The notes under the pieces are model-generated. The model saw nothing but the letters and a program-made list of their open reading frames with translations, was not told the DNA's origin and searched no databases. Shown in pieces: positions 10,691-21,134 of a DNA stretch of 64,000 bases (within the stretch, counting starts at the first letter, position 1; the number at the start of each line of letters is the position of its first letter). The translations under genes and the position numbers were made by a program. Source of the stretch: Valencia hispanica (taxonomy: Eukaryota > Chordata > Actinopteri > Cyprinodontiformes > Valenciidae). The stretch spans positions 27,189,461-27,253,460 of the forward strand of contig OY747713.1 of assembly GCA_963556495.2 (NCBI GenBank), read 5' to 3'.

Positions 10691-13600
10691 TTTAGTGAAG
10701 TACTTACATTCTCACAAAGAAATCTTCTCTTTTTTAACTTTTCTTTCCACACTCATTCTATAGATTAGGGTTCAAAGTGACAAAGTTTAAGAGACAGTGG
10801 ACTGTCTTGTTTGGCTGAATTTAGCAGACACGCATCTTTTTCCTTCCCCAGTCCTTCTCTGTAATCCCACCTGTTCCATGCTCCACTAGGCGACTGTGAA
10901 TCTTATTAGTGGACACCCCTCTGCACACTCACACCCCCTCCCCATCCACACTACCTGGCACTCATCCATCAGAGGGGCAGTCAGGCTGTGCGCCACCCCA
11001 CCACCACCCATCCCTGATACCAGCCAGTGCCCAGTGCTTCAGGAGAGGTCCCAGCTGGGGGACCGCCACAGCTTGGTCATTATCAGATGACGGATAGCTT
11101 CATATCAGGTGTGTAATGCGAGTGAACATTGGTGAGGGCCATCTGGCTGATGATTCGGGGGAAGTCGGAAGTCAGGCCTGCAAGTGAGGTATAGCAGGCG
11201 GGGTGATGATGATGATGGATGGGACCAGGGGCATCACAGCCAACCCCAACAATGTTTGGCAGTAACTGTATATACAGTATAAGTTACCGAAAGCACAATC
11301 TGCTCAATGCTTAATGTTGGGTATCTACCTCAGTTTTTGATATATCTAACCCAATTTCACAACCCTGGTTTTACAGATAAAAATGAGTACAATACCAAAA
11401 TGATCACTTTTTCACAAAATTACTGGCTCCCAGGTCCGTCCCAAAATCTGAGCATATCGCTGGTTCTTTACTCACCTTCCAACCTTAAACACACACCTTT
11501 TTTTTATCATTAAATTATAAATGGTTTATTATCCTTTGTTCAGTTGCGAATCAAAGGAACGCTAGACCAGTTTGACGTTGCTGATACACCAACCAAAAGG
11601 AACATCACGTAAAAACCTGAAGAGGTTAACAGCTTAGAGCTCACAATCACATTGAGTCTGTTTTATTGGTACCACAAGTTTCTGCACTAAAAAGATGCAG
11701 TTGAAACTGCAATGGGAATATTCTTTTTTTCACTTTTGTAGATTATTTAAGCATTAAAGATATGTGACACTAAAAAACAAAATATGCTGTTTTAAGTCAT
11801 GAATTTGTTAGCTGTTTTCAGGTTAGCACCTAGAAAGAATGAACTATGGTCATAGACTTGGGTACAATTTGGATCAGGAGCTGCAAGAAATCTCTGGACC
11901 AAGAAGGTAGCTGAAACGTCTTTCAGATTCTGAGCTGTTTAATTTAATTAAAGCTGTAAAAGGTGAGTAGGCCGGCTTAAGCTACAGTCACAAAGAAAGC
12001 TTTTGGAACATATGAAAGGATCATTGGCAGATCAATCCAAATAAACTGAGTGGGTAGTGTTTCAACAGATGTTCTACACTAAGGAAAACATTTTTTACTG
12101 TTTATCTTGTATTCATTTTATTAGAATCTGTATTCAGTCTCCTTAAACTGAGTTCCTATTTCCAAGGCATGTCTTTACATGGTGCTCATGTTAAAAACAG
12201 TTCATGACTCATACTGGGGACCACAAAAACTTGTCAAAGAAAGCATGGATAAAATATTCACCACAATGTACTGGCCCCCACTTGCATCAGTTGCCCCTTG
12301 ATCTACCCTGCACTGATCACTGGTGACGGGTTAAGAACCCTAGCTTCTTAGGAACATGCAAACATTATTCAATGCCTATTTTTACCTTCTTTATGGCTTT
12401 CAGTGTGCTCATACACTTGGTTCACAAAGGAAACTTTCCACTATTACAAACTCTTGGTTTTAATTGACTTTACAACTTTAATAAACACAAATAAAATATT
12501 TCTTACCAAGAAAAAGGGAACAAAACTTCAACCTAAGCATTTTACATAAACATTTTAGATTAGAATTAGTTTTATTTACAGCTATTGCAAAAATGTTTAA
12601 TTATAAAGCTCAGCCCTATTAATGCAATGACTGGGAAGATCGTTAACTAGATCTAATTCTTCTCTAACATTTATAGGCAAGCACAACAATTTATTTGGTA
12701 TGCGACAACAAGAAATATTAGAAGACAAAAAAGAACAGTGAGAAATAAAAAGTTTAGAATATAATATGTTAATGCTGTTCAAATTATTTAGTTATCACAA
12801 GAATAAAAACCTATATCAGTGTTTTTTGTGTCCTTCTATAGGTATTTGAACTAAAAGGACCAATAGAGTAGGCAACATTTTGATTGTGAAAAATGCTTGC
12901 ACTTTAATAAAAAACGTAAAATCTGGATTCACCCTTCATATGCTGTACACACTAAAATAATTTGTATCAGTCTAACTGAAAGAAAAAGCCAAAAAATCAT
13001 TTTGAATTTCTTTCACCTGTATGTAAACTTTTGCGTTTCAGTCCTACAACCCATAAGGAGCAGAAGATGCTGAATTGAAAAACAAACAACAAAAATGCAA
13101 AGAACATATGTTCAGTCTAAATGAGGTGAAAATGCAGTATATTCCAAAGTGTACATGAGGTTTTGTGCCCTATAACTTGCTGTTCAGAGGTATTGTTTTC
13201 TGAAATGTGAATTTTAAAGTTCCTGCATGCTGTCAAGATGCTTGCACTGCAGTCTGGGCAAGTTGGAAACTCCTTTTTATTCTTGTGGAATAAGGTGAGG
13301 CTGTCAGATTTCGCCCACTTACCTCTCCTTTGCAACAAGCCAGAGTGTGGGCTGAATTCTGTAATACCTTAGTGAATAAGATAGCTCTCCAGACCCTGTA
13401 CCTGTATATGATGCTGCACTGCAGCTGCTATCCCATTATGCATCTTAGACTTGTTTTTCACAATCTCTGTACTAATCCTTTCCTTTCTAGAAAGATCCTG
13501 TGGGAGAAAGAAAAAGAGGCAGACTTCATTTTAAAATGATTATATATATTAGATGAGACCGCAGCGGACAATAAACAAACAAGGAAATAATACAATATAA

Positions 13601-13780
13601 TATACTGCTTCTGGTTGCAACCAAAGTCAAATAATAAAACACAAAAAAACATGCACATTCAGGGTCGGTGTACAGCGACAGACGACCAAGAATAACAGTG
13701 GTTAACAAGTTGACAGACTTATTTTAACCAACAGAAAACGGATATTAACCGTTAAGACCTAATTCTCCTCTACCCAGACC
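10691..13780. other. Non-coding sequence with a GC-richer patch
   Basis: Mostly AT-rich, unassigned sequence. The patch at about 10860-11230 is listed separately. The 13.0-kb end (CACCTGTATGTAAACTTTTG) faintly resembles a Tc1 terminus but is too short to call. Confidence 0.4.
10860..11230. promoter_or_regulatory. Candidate conserved non-coding element
   Basis: An island of higher complexity and GC content in AT-rich surroundings. It has no repeat character and no plausible coding frame. The part around 11075-11160 contains TATCAGATGACGG, an ATATCAGGTG E-box-like site and CCATCTGGCTGATGATT, a density of GATA and E-box cores common in enhancers. Conservation is inferred, not measured. Confidence 0.3.
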
Positions 13781-14310
13781 GAGAGATATAAATCAGTTTA
13801 ATCCTACTTGGTGGGGGCAGCTCTCCACAGTCCACGACGAAGAACGTAGAAAGTGTCCAGTTTAAAGGAACGGTTTGTGCAAAACCGAGGTCAGAAAAGC
13901 GGACGTCCGACTTTAGGCGCTGAGGGACTCAGGGCCGATTCCAATAGAGCTCAGATGGCCAGCGGACTACCTGGTACAGGAAAGTCTGTTTGCTCGGCCG
14001 ATTCACTTCAAAGTTTAAAAGGGAAGTTCTTCCTGGTCCAGCAGGTTTGAACGGAAAAAGGGAAAATGCTAGCAGTGGATTAAAGCGTCTCCTAACAGCA
14101 CCGCTTAGGGACCAAAAGACGAAGATTTCGATCTTCGCGCTGCTTTTATCAACTCTGTGATGTCATCACTGGCCATAGACCAATGAGAATGGGTCGAGGG
14201 CAGCGCAATGGGTGCTGGGAGATGCAGTTCCTTCAGTGAAAGGATGCTGGGAGATGCAGTTCGTTCAGTGAAAGGATGCTGGGAGATCCAGTTCATTCAG
14301 TGAAAGGCCA
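13780..14310. promoter_or_regulatory. CpG-rich promoter-like island
   Basis: CpG-rich sequence (many CG in 13830-14220) with a TATA-like GATATAAAT at about 13785, an inverted-CCAAT context GACCAATGAG at about 14178, and three tandem 32-bp units at its right edge. A short frame, 13853-14050 plus strand, opens with GTG after a TAG and has no recognisable domain, so I do not call it a gene. Possible readings are an orphan CpG-island promoter, a solo LTR-like regulatory piece, or a decayed gene 5' end. Confidence 0.4.
14213..14307. repeat. Three tandem 32-bp units with ZNF143-like motif
   Basis: Three near-identical units (14213, 14245, 14277). Each contains TGCTGGGAGATGCAGTTC followed by TTCAGTGAAAGG. 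The reverse complement, AACTGCATCTCCCAGCA, resembles the vertebrate ZNF143/SBS promoter motif (ACTACAnnTCCCAGnATGC). The third unit has one change in the motif (ATCCAG). Confidence 0.85.
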
Positions 14311-14477
14311 TAGCCTCAACAGTTGTTTTTGGAACTGCCTTTTTAGTATGTCAAAACACTAAATTAGATAAATCACTGCAGTAACCGATCCATAAAATGT
14401 AATCGATTCTCCAAAAGGTTATTGATTTCTATTTCCCAAAGAATGTTTTTTGTCTTCACGTCTGCTTTGCATTAGCT

Positions 14478-15025
14478 GGGTTTACATGGACACAAGTAAT
14501 CGGATTAAAAGCCTGATCGGAATAAAAATGCTTCATGTAAACACGCCATTCGGAATACTCTGATCCGATCACACTCATTCGGATCAAGATTTCATTCCGA
14601 TTGAGACTGCTGGGTTATGCCGATTGGTAATCCGATCGCTGTTCATGTAAACACTTATTCTGAATGTCGGTCACTACTGCACATGTCTGTTACGTCATGC
14701 GTAGACGTAAATTACCTCAGCGTAAAACAATAAAGAGATTCAGATTAGAAATTGACTGTGTACAGAACAATAAAGGCTTGTAGATGTAAAACAGTGACCA
14801 GAAAAAAAAATAAAAGCGCGCTCTTAAGAACTTCGTACCGCTCTATTTTAAACACTCGCAGCCATGTTTGTTTACAGCGGAGTCTGCTACTTCTTCTTCT
14901 ACGGCTGTTCCCGGTATTTTAGACCATTCTGCTCATGTTTAAATGATTTATTCTGATCGAACGTGTGGCCGATGTAAACGGTTGTTATAATCAGAATAAT
15001 TTTTTCAGAGCCCATGTACACAGTC
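14478..15025. mobile_element. Probable MITE with 'GTTTACATGGACAC' ends
   Basis: The left end reads GGGTTTACATGGACAC and continues with AATCGGATTA-like motifs recurring through the element. The right end, reverse-complemented, reads GTGTACATGGGC and continues with ATTATTCTGATTA. TIRs are imperfect and no clean target duplication is visible. The interior repeats CATGTAAACAC and CCGAT(T/C) motifs. The element ends within about 20 bp of the LINE 3' tail. Confidence 0.55.
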
Positions 15026-15150
15026 AAATTCTAATCCAAACAATTCAATTCAATTCAATTAAATAATACTTTATTGATCCCAGAGGGAAATTAAGTGTTG
15101 GTATAGCTCATATGATTAATTCTTTAGGGAGTTGTTGTAGATAATGATAG

Positions 15151-15504
15151 CTATGGGCAGGAAGGATTTTCTGTAGCGGTCTGTATTGCAGCGAAACTGA
15201 AGAAGCCTCCGAATGAAGACGCTCTGTTGTTGTATGACAGTCTCATTAAAAGAGGATACTCAGGGTTGTCCATAATATTTTTGATTTTATGAAGAATCCT
15301 TCTTTGAATTATCTCCAGATGTTCCACAGTTGTCCCAAGAACAGAACCAGCCTTCTTTATCAGGTTGTTTAGCCTATTTAAATCCCTGGCTCTGATGCTG
15401 CTACCCCAATAGATGACGGCTGAATAGATTACACTCTCCACAACAGACTTGTAGAAGATCTGCAGCATCTTGCTGCAAATCTTGAAGGACCTAAGCTTCG
15501 GCAA
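15151..15504 (-). pseudogene. LINE ORF2 C-terminal region fragment
   Basis: An open segment of about 117 codons downstream of the reverse transcriptase in the same element. It carries the IYSAVIYWGSS...LNRLNNLIKKAGSVLG type of sequence seen at the C-terminus of CR1/Rex1-like LINE polyproteins. It is separated from the upstream segment by a frameshift or stop near 15.51-15.54 kb and is not independently translated. Confidence 0.7.
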
Positions 15505-15540
15505 GAAGTACAGTCTGCTCTGTCCCTTCTTGTAGACGGT

Positions 15541-16673
15541 TTAACTGTTGCGCCTCCAGTCCAGTCTGTTGTCGAGGTGAACTCCGAGGTATTTATACTC
15601 CACAACCACCTCCACTTCTCCCAAGATGGAAACAGTTTTTGACTTCTCCCTGTTTCTTCTGAAATCTACAATCATCTCCTTTGTTTTGTTCACATTCAAG
15701 GTGAGACGATTGTTTCCACACCATGTCACAAAGCGGTCCACCAGCTCTCTGTATTCAGCTTCTTGTCCATCTCTGATACACCCGACAATTGCAGAGTCAT
15801 CTGAGTATTTCTGCAGATGACAGGTCTCTGATTTGTACTGGAAGTCTGAGGTGTACAGAGTGAAAAGGAATGGTGAGATTACGGTCCCTTGTGGTGCTCC
15901 TGTGCTGCTGACCACCTGGTTTGACACACAATTCTTCAGTCTCACAAATTGTGGTCTGTTGGTCAGGCGATGGTTGAGGGCTCCACCTGTGTCTTCAGGA
16001 GTTTCTGACAAAGCAAATCAGGCTGAATTGTGTTAAATGCACTGGAGAAATCAAAGAACATGATCCTCACAGTGCTGTCTGCTTTGTTCAGATGACAGTG
16101 GGTTGGTTGAAGTAGGTGGATGATGGCATCTTCAACTCCAACTCCACAGCGATAAGCAAACTGCAGTGGGTCCTGATACGTTCTTGTTTGCTTACTCAGG
16201 GGTGCCAACAGGAGTCTCTCCAGGATCTTCATGATGTGGGATGTCAGGGCAACGGGTCTATAGTCATTGATGACTGATGGGTGAGTTCTTTTGGGTACTG
16301 GAACAAGGCATGATGTCTTCCACAACACTGGAACCTTCTCCTGAGTTAGGCTAAGGTTGAAGAGGTGCTGCAGAATCCCACAGAGCTGCTCTTCACAGGC
16401 CTTCAGGACTCTGGGGCTGACACCATCTGGACCTGCAGCCTTGTTCTGGTTCAGTTTCTCCAGCTGCCTCTTCACCTGACTTTTGGAGACAGCTAAGTGG
16501 GAGGGGGAGGCAAAGGGGGTAGCAGCATTTCCTGACTTGGTTGAAGTCAAACTTGTGGAATTAGAAGAGTCCATGGCTGAGGTGAAGGATAAAACATCCG
16601 AGGTGTAACAGGAAAGCTGTTGATCAGAGGAGAGTGGGATGTCTGTTTGGCTGGCAACAGGAGAGGGGGACAC
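15541..16673 (-). pseudogene. LINE reverse transcriptase, frameshifted
   Basis: Two overlapping open segments in different frames (16673-15963 and 16011-15541) together give a reverse transcriptase palm and fingers. Visible motifs in order: NKAAGPDGVSPRVLKACEE, PVPKRTHPSVINDYRPVALT, an LQFAYR block, motif A MFFDFSSAFNTI with the first catalytic Asp, then after the frameshift the STGAPQGTVISPFLFTLY block, the catalytic SDD (YSDDSAIVG), and NKTKEMIVDFR followed by YKYLGVHLD. The catalytic aspartates are kept, but the frameshift near 16.0 kb, between motif A and the GAPQG block, makes the copy dead. Confidence 0.85.
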
Positions 16674-16775
16674 TGAGCTATGTTCAGTTCATTGGCTCTG
16701 TCCAGACTTCCATCTATCCAATCCTCCCTGTCCTTAAAACCTGTGATCTTTCTCATTCCTGACCAGACATCTCGG

Positions 16776-17205
16776 ATATTGTTCCTCTGTAGTTTGTTCT
16801 CCAGCTTCTTCCTGTATGCCTCCTTGCTGTCTCTGATCTTGACCTTAAGTTGCTTCTGTATACTCCTCAGTAATTCCCTGTCTCCCTCCCTGAAGGCTCT
16901 TTTTTTCTTGTTTAGCAGTTCCTTCAGGTCACTGGTGATCCAGGGTTTATTATTTATATTTATTAATAGGGAAGCATCTCAATGTTCTGGTGGGGATGAT
17001 ATTGTTCATCTGTAGTTTGTCCTCCAGCTTCTTCTTGTATGCCTATTTGCTGTCTCTGATCTTAACCTTAAGTTGCTCCGCAATAATTCCCGGTCTCCCT
17101 CCCTGAATGCTCTTTTTTTCTTGTTTAGCAGTTTCTTCAGGCCACTGGTGATCCAGGGTTTGTTATTAGGGAAGCATCTCACTGTTAGGGATGATGTTGT
17201 CCACA
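16776..17205 (-). repeat. Internal tandem duplication in the LINE linker
   Basis: Two adjacent copies of a roughly 200-230-bp segment, about 16776-17002 and 17003-17205. Each encodes the NNKPWITS...LLNKKKRAFREGDRELL linker between the endonuclease and reverse transcriptase. Shared landmarks are CTGTAGTTTGT, TCCAGCTTCTTC, GGTGATCCAGGGTTT and GGGAAGCATCTCA. The left copy carries an extra AT-rich run near 16950-16965. Family members normally have a single copy. Confidence 0.85.
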
Positions 17206-17612
17206 CAGAAGTTTATATAGTCAGTCACACTCTCAGTCATGTCATTGATGTCCTCTCCATGTGCTTGGCAAAGAGTCATCCAGTCTGTGGTTGCAAAACA
17301 ACCCTGCAGGGCTTCTTCAGCTTCCTGTGACCATTTTCTCACAGTTCGTTTTGACACAGGTTGCCTCTGAACAAGTGGTTTATATTCTGAACAGAGAAAA
17401 ACAAGATTGTGATCTGATTTTCCCAGAGGAGGTCTTGGTTTGGACGTGTATGCATCCTTTACGTTTGCATAAAACAAATCCAAGGTCCTGTTTTCTCTTG
17501 TAGAGCAGCTGACAAACTGTTGAAATGTTGGAAGTGTAGTAGAGAGCGAGGCATGATTAAAATCACCAGATACTGCCACAAATGCATTGGGGTGCTGTGT
17601 AAACGCAGCCAT
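17166..17612 (-). pseudogene. LINE endonuclease domain, C-terminal fragment
   Basis: About 148 codons open. The sequence shows SGDFNHASL (the GDFNH motif of exonuclease-III-like endonucleases) and KSDHNLVFL (the SDH catalytic motif), then the start of the linker (VRKWSQEAEEALQGCF). The N-terminal half of the domain is missing through 5' truncation, which is usual for LINE insertions. It belongs to the element at 15041-17620. Confidence 0.85.
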
Positions 17613-17620
17613 TGTTATTT

Positions 17621-19109
17621 GGTTGTTTGAACACCAACCATAAGATGCTAATTAGTCCTAAACTAATCACAATTAGTTTAAGACCAACTTAGCTTCATTC
17701 CCAAAACTCTTCGTACAAGTCTTGGTCTTTAGGCATACATATTTATACTAAACTGTGACATCACGATCAATTTAATGGTTATTGTTTCTACTTCTTTGCA
17801 TATTTGTCCATTTTACTCTTTTACTTTTGGTAGTTTGTTTTTCTATTCATTCTTCTTTTATTTATTAGTTAGTTGTGTGTTACTAGCTTAGTGAGTTTGT
17901 TGGTTAAAGCATTTTAACTAAAAGTTTAATTTTTTTATAATAAACTCCCGTGTTTGGAAAGTCATTGTATATTATTCCACATACATATGTAGTAAATTAC
18001 TGTTCAAAGTACACCAAGAACTTTTTCCTTCATCTATTGTTTAATTATCTCAGCCTTATCAGGCAAGTAATCATAAACATTACCTGAGACTGAACTATTT
18101 GGCTTTTATTATTTCTTGGATCCCAGGTGGTGCTCCAAACTTGGTAATTTTGACATAAAATTATTAATCTTATTAATAATTGCCCTAATCAATTATTGAT
18201 AATTATTCATCGCCAAAACCTACCTATCTGAGTCACAACACTGTCAATATAGACACTCACCCCCTTGGGTGTTTTAGCCTTTTTACTGCTTTTACAAATT
18301 AATCAGGATATACAAAATTGTTTTTTGTTTCAGACAAATATTTTTTACAAAAAAACCTTTAATGTCACAGTGAAAATGGATTTCTACAAAATAATGACAA
18401 TTAAATAACAATATTTAACATAAAATAACGCAGTGGTTGGGAAAACTGCTCATAACTGATCACTCTTAAGCATAATTCGTACACAGTACTGACTGAAACA
18501 GCTTTAATATCTGAGCTTTAGTGGTTACGCTTGATGCATTCTCTACCAATCATGTAAAAATACAGTGCAGGAGGCGTTTGATAGATTATGTTTATTCCCA
18601 CGTTTCCTGAAGGCCACGACACGTCTTCAGCCTCCTGCTTCTGCTGCCACTCCTGATTCCACTCCCTTCTCGGTGTAGCCCCGCCCACCACGCCACATCA
18701 GGGGCAAAAGTTTGAAACCGAAAAACAGGAATCTGAAAGTGTAGAAAAAGGATCTGAAGCTGGAAGAAAAATTTGAAACGGTAAAAAAAAATTTTGACAT
18801 TAACTAGAAAGATCTAAATCTGAAAAAAAAATCTGAAACTAAAGGAAAAAAATCTTAAGCTTGAAAAAATATATAATAATGAACATTTTGAATTAAAGTT
18901 TATTCAGAAAATTACAAAATAAAAATATCATTGACATTTTTTATTAATATAAACCTTCAATACCATTTCATTTTATCTTGAACCCATTTTTTTGTTTTTC
19001 AATGTTCACAAAAAAAACGTCACTTTCGTTTTCAGCCTACATATTTTCAGTTTCAAATATTTCTTTCAAATGCACAAACATTGTGGCCCTGATTTAACTC
19101 CATATATTC
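17621..19109. other. Unassigned non-coding sequence with degenerate minisatellite
   Basis: AT-rich with no gene. A short GC-richer patch at 18595-18700 precedes the purine-rich degenerate repeat listed at 18705-18870. Confidence 0.4.
18705..18870 (+). repeat. Degenerate ~20-bp minisatellite (GAAAAA-ATCTGAAA type)
   Basis: About eight loosely spaced units of the form ATCTGAAA-(N)-GAAAAA, period 19-22 bp, strongly diverged. About 100-200 bp downstream (19020-19075) the opposite-strand wording TTTTCAGTTTCAAA appears, so the array may be one arm of an old inverted structure. Confidence 0.5.
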
Positions 19110-19575
19110 CAGCATAAAGATAAAAAACACTCCAAGAAAATGTTAATGAAAGTATAAGTCAGGGGATTGATACAAAAAATGATCTAAGACACTAAAAATC
19201 ACCTGGAATTTAACTAAATCCATTATCAAGAAATGGAAGGAATATGGCACATGTGTAAATCTGCCTAGATGAGGCTGACCTCATACTGAATGGCCTTGCA
19301 AAGAGACTAGTGAGAGAGTTCACTAGGACACCTATGATTTTGCTAAAGGAGTTATAAGCTTTCGCAGCTGAGATGGGAGAGACTGCATACAACAACTTTT
19401 ATCCAGGGTTCTTCACTAGTCAAACTTAATGGTAGATGGGCAATGAGAAAGCCACTGTTGAAAAAAACTAATTTCAAGGTTATACTAGAATTTGCCAAAT
19501 GGCATGTGGGAGACTCAATGGAGACGGAAGAAAGTTCTTTAGTCTGAGGGAAGGAGACGAAGGTCATTTTCATAC
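19110..19575 (+). mobile_element. Second-type Tc1 transposon relic
   Basis: Plus-strand transposase relic of a Tc1 subfamily different from the eight-locus one. Landmarks are AGAAATGGAAGGAATATGGC, ACTAGTGAGAGAGTTCAC, GCTGAGATGGGAGAGACTGC, AGAAAGCCACTGTTGAAAAA and GGCATGTGGGAGACTC. Together these cover the HTH-to-early-catalytic part. There are multiple frameshifts, and the element ends where the next repeat begins near 19580. Confidence 0.75.
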
Positions 19576-19579
19576 CTGA

Positions 19580-20275
19580 TAATCCGATAGACTCGGTTCA
19601 GTTTGGGATGAAAATTTCAAAATTGTTGCTTTTTTTATCTGGTGCAGTTAAATGAAACTTTGTGAGCAGCATATTTACCACCTCGCCTGTGGTGGTGATG
19701 CACCAAGAAGCACTGAACACAGGAACACTTTCTATTCCGCGAAATGTAAACTAACATGGAGTGGCATCAGATTTTAGCGTTGTAGGTTTGCTCTGCTGTC
19801 TTTGGCAAATGTTCCAGACAAATAAGTTCCAGCAATGGGCTCAGCATGAGCAGTGTACGAGGCAGAGAACCACCAAGGATTGTATTTCACACGAGGTGGC
19901 TGAGATGGCTCCATGTGAGGTGGTGTGCACAGAAGAGGGGCACACACAACTTCATAGCACTGATGTTCTGCTTTTACAGATGCCGGGTGAGGTTGTTTTG
20001 ATTGTATCAACCCAGAATGCCCTGCGCTATAGTCCACTCTCTGCTTTGGGAGCATCCCGTGGCCCGCTTGGCCTTCACATATGCAATTGAACTGCACCAG
20101 AGTTCACTTCAACCGAACCGACACTGAGGTTTTTGGCGGGCCAGAGTTTACTTTTTTTGGTCCCCATCTAAGTTTTGATTGTGCATTCACACCTCCCCAT
20201 ATGATTTCTGGACAAACAAATTCGATTTTGAATAAATTGGACTAAACAGGGCTGGTGTGAATGTACCCTTAGAGA
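19580..20275. mobile_element. Probable decayed MITE with 'CACACC' ends
   Basis: The right end, reverse-complemented, reads TAAGGGTACATTCACACCAG followed by CCCTGTTTAGTCC. Internal GTTCACTTCAACCGAACCG (about 20100) and ACTCGGTTCAGTTTGG (about 19592) are the inverted partner wordings seen in fish MITEs that start with a 'TTCACACC' motif. The left end is lost or unclear. Confidence 0.4.
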
Positions 20276-21035
20276 CACAGAGGGAACTAAACTTAGACCT
20301 ATAAATCAAAAGGGAAAAAGCCAAACGCTAAGAGAATAAACCAAAATGCACAGAGGAAAGTACATAAGGAATACTGCCAGTTAGGAACTAACTGAATATG
20401 ATAAGACCATACTAACAATCAAAAAACCCAGAAAAGTTATTTAATATAACATAAAAAAGTATTAAACATAAACACCCATGTATCACTGGAAAGGAAATAT
20501 TAATCTGTGGTTCTCAGTAGATACCACATGCCAATTAATAAAGGCAGAAGTAATGCACTCTATGCATAGTTTTTTAAAACTTTCATATAGTTTGTTATAT
20601 CTGTCTTAAGCTATATAGATCTTATTTTTTAATTCCATAAAGTTAGTGATTTATCTTTCATCAGGGCTTTGTGGGTGACTACAATACCAAACACCCTTTT
20701 TGCCCCACTGTAACTGGCTGTATTTTGTGTGAATGGTCATTTAATTAATACGCAATAAGAAAATCAACTGAAGCATTCCTGCTCATGTTCCACACAGGTC
20801 AGAAAGCACAGTGACATTCAACACCAGGTAAGGTTTGGTTTAATTGCTTCTCTTCCTTTTAACCTCCAGCTTTTGTCATCAGCAGTGTTGATGATGTTGA
20901 TGGTGGGCTGCTAAGCCTCTAGCAATGCTGATTAAATGACAGATAATTACAGGGATTTGAGTGGCACTTGTTTACTGTCAACTCTCAATTTATACTTGTC
21001 TTTTATGTGTTTGCTTGTGTGTGTGTGTGCGTGTT

Positions 21036-21040
<5 letters not shown>
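20276..21040. other. Unassigned non-coding sequence
   Basis: No gene seen. A donor-like CCAGGTAAGG occurs near 20826 but has no supported exon. Confidence 0.4.

Positions 21041-21130
<90 letters not shown>
21041..21130 (+). repeat. Perfect (GT)45 microsatellite
   Basis: 90 bp of uninterrupted GT, preceded by an interrupted GT-rich run from about 21015. Related imperfect GT-rich sequence continues at 21265-21320. Confidence 0.98.

Positions 21131-21134
<4 letters not shown>

Larger units (their letters stand above)
15041..17620 (-). mobile_element. 5'-truncated CR1/Rex1-like LINE
   Basis: A minus-strand non-LTR retrotransposon. It holds the end of an apurinic-type endonuclease domain, a linker (duplicated), a reverse transcriptase and a C-terminal region. 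The 3' end (15041-15100) reads AATTTCCCTCTGGGATCAAT, then AAAGTATTATTT, then an (AATTG)n tail, rather than poly(A). This organisation and wording match the CR1/Rex1-like LINEs of teleosts, recognised by eye. It is 5' truncated inside the endonuclease, with frameshifts, and so is inactive. A flanking target duplication could not be located. Confidence 0.85.

Noticed and set aside
12990..13060. Possible Tc1 terminus (CACCTGTATGTAAACTTTTG)
   Set aside because: Only about 20 matching bases, with no partner end and no transposase remains.
13853..14050. 66-codon plus-strand frame with GTGKS-like 'GLPGTGKSV'
   Set aside because: The P-loop-like string is isolated, the frame begins with GTG right after a stop, and there is no other NTPase motif; CpG-rich composition explains the openness.
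15626..17503. Plus-strand open frames over the LINE
   Set aside because: Shadows of the minus-strand LINE coding sequence.
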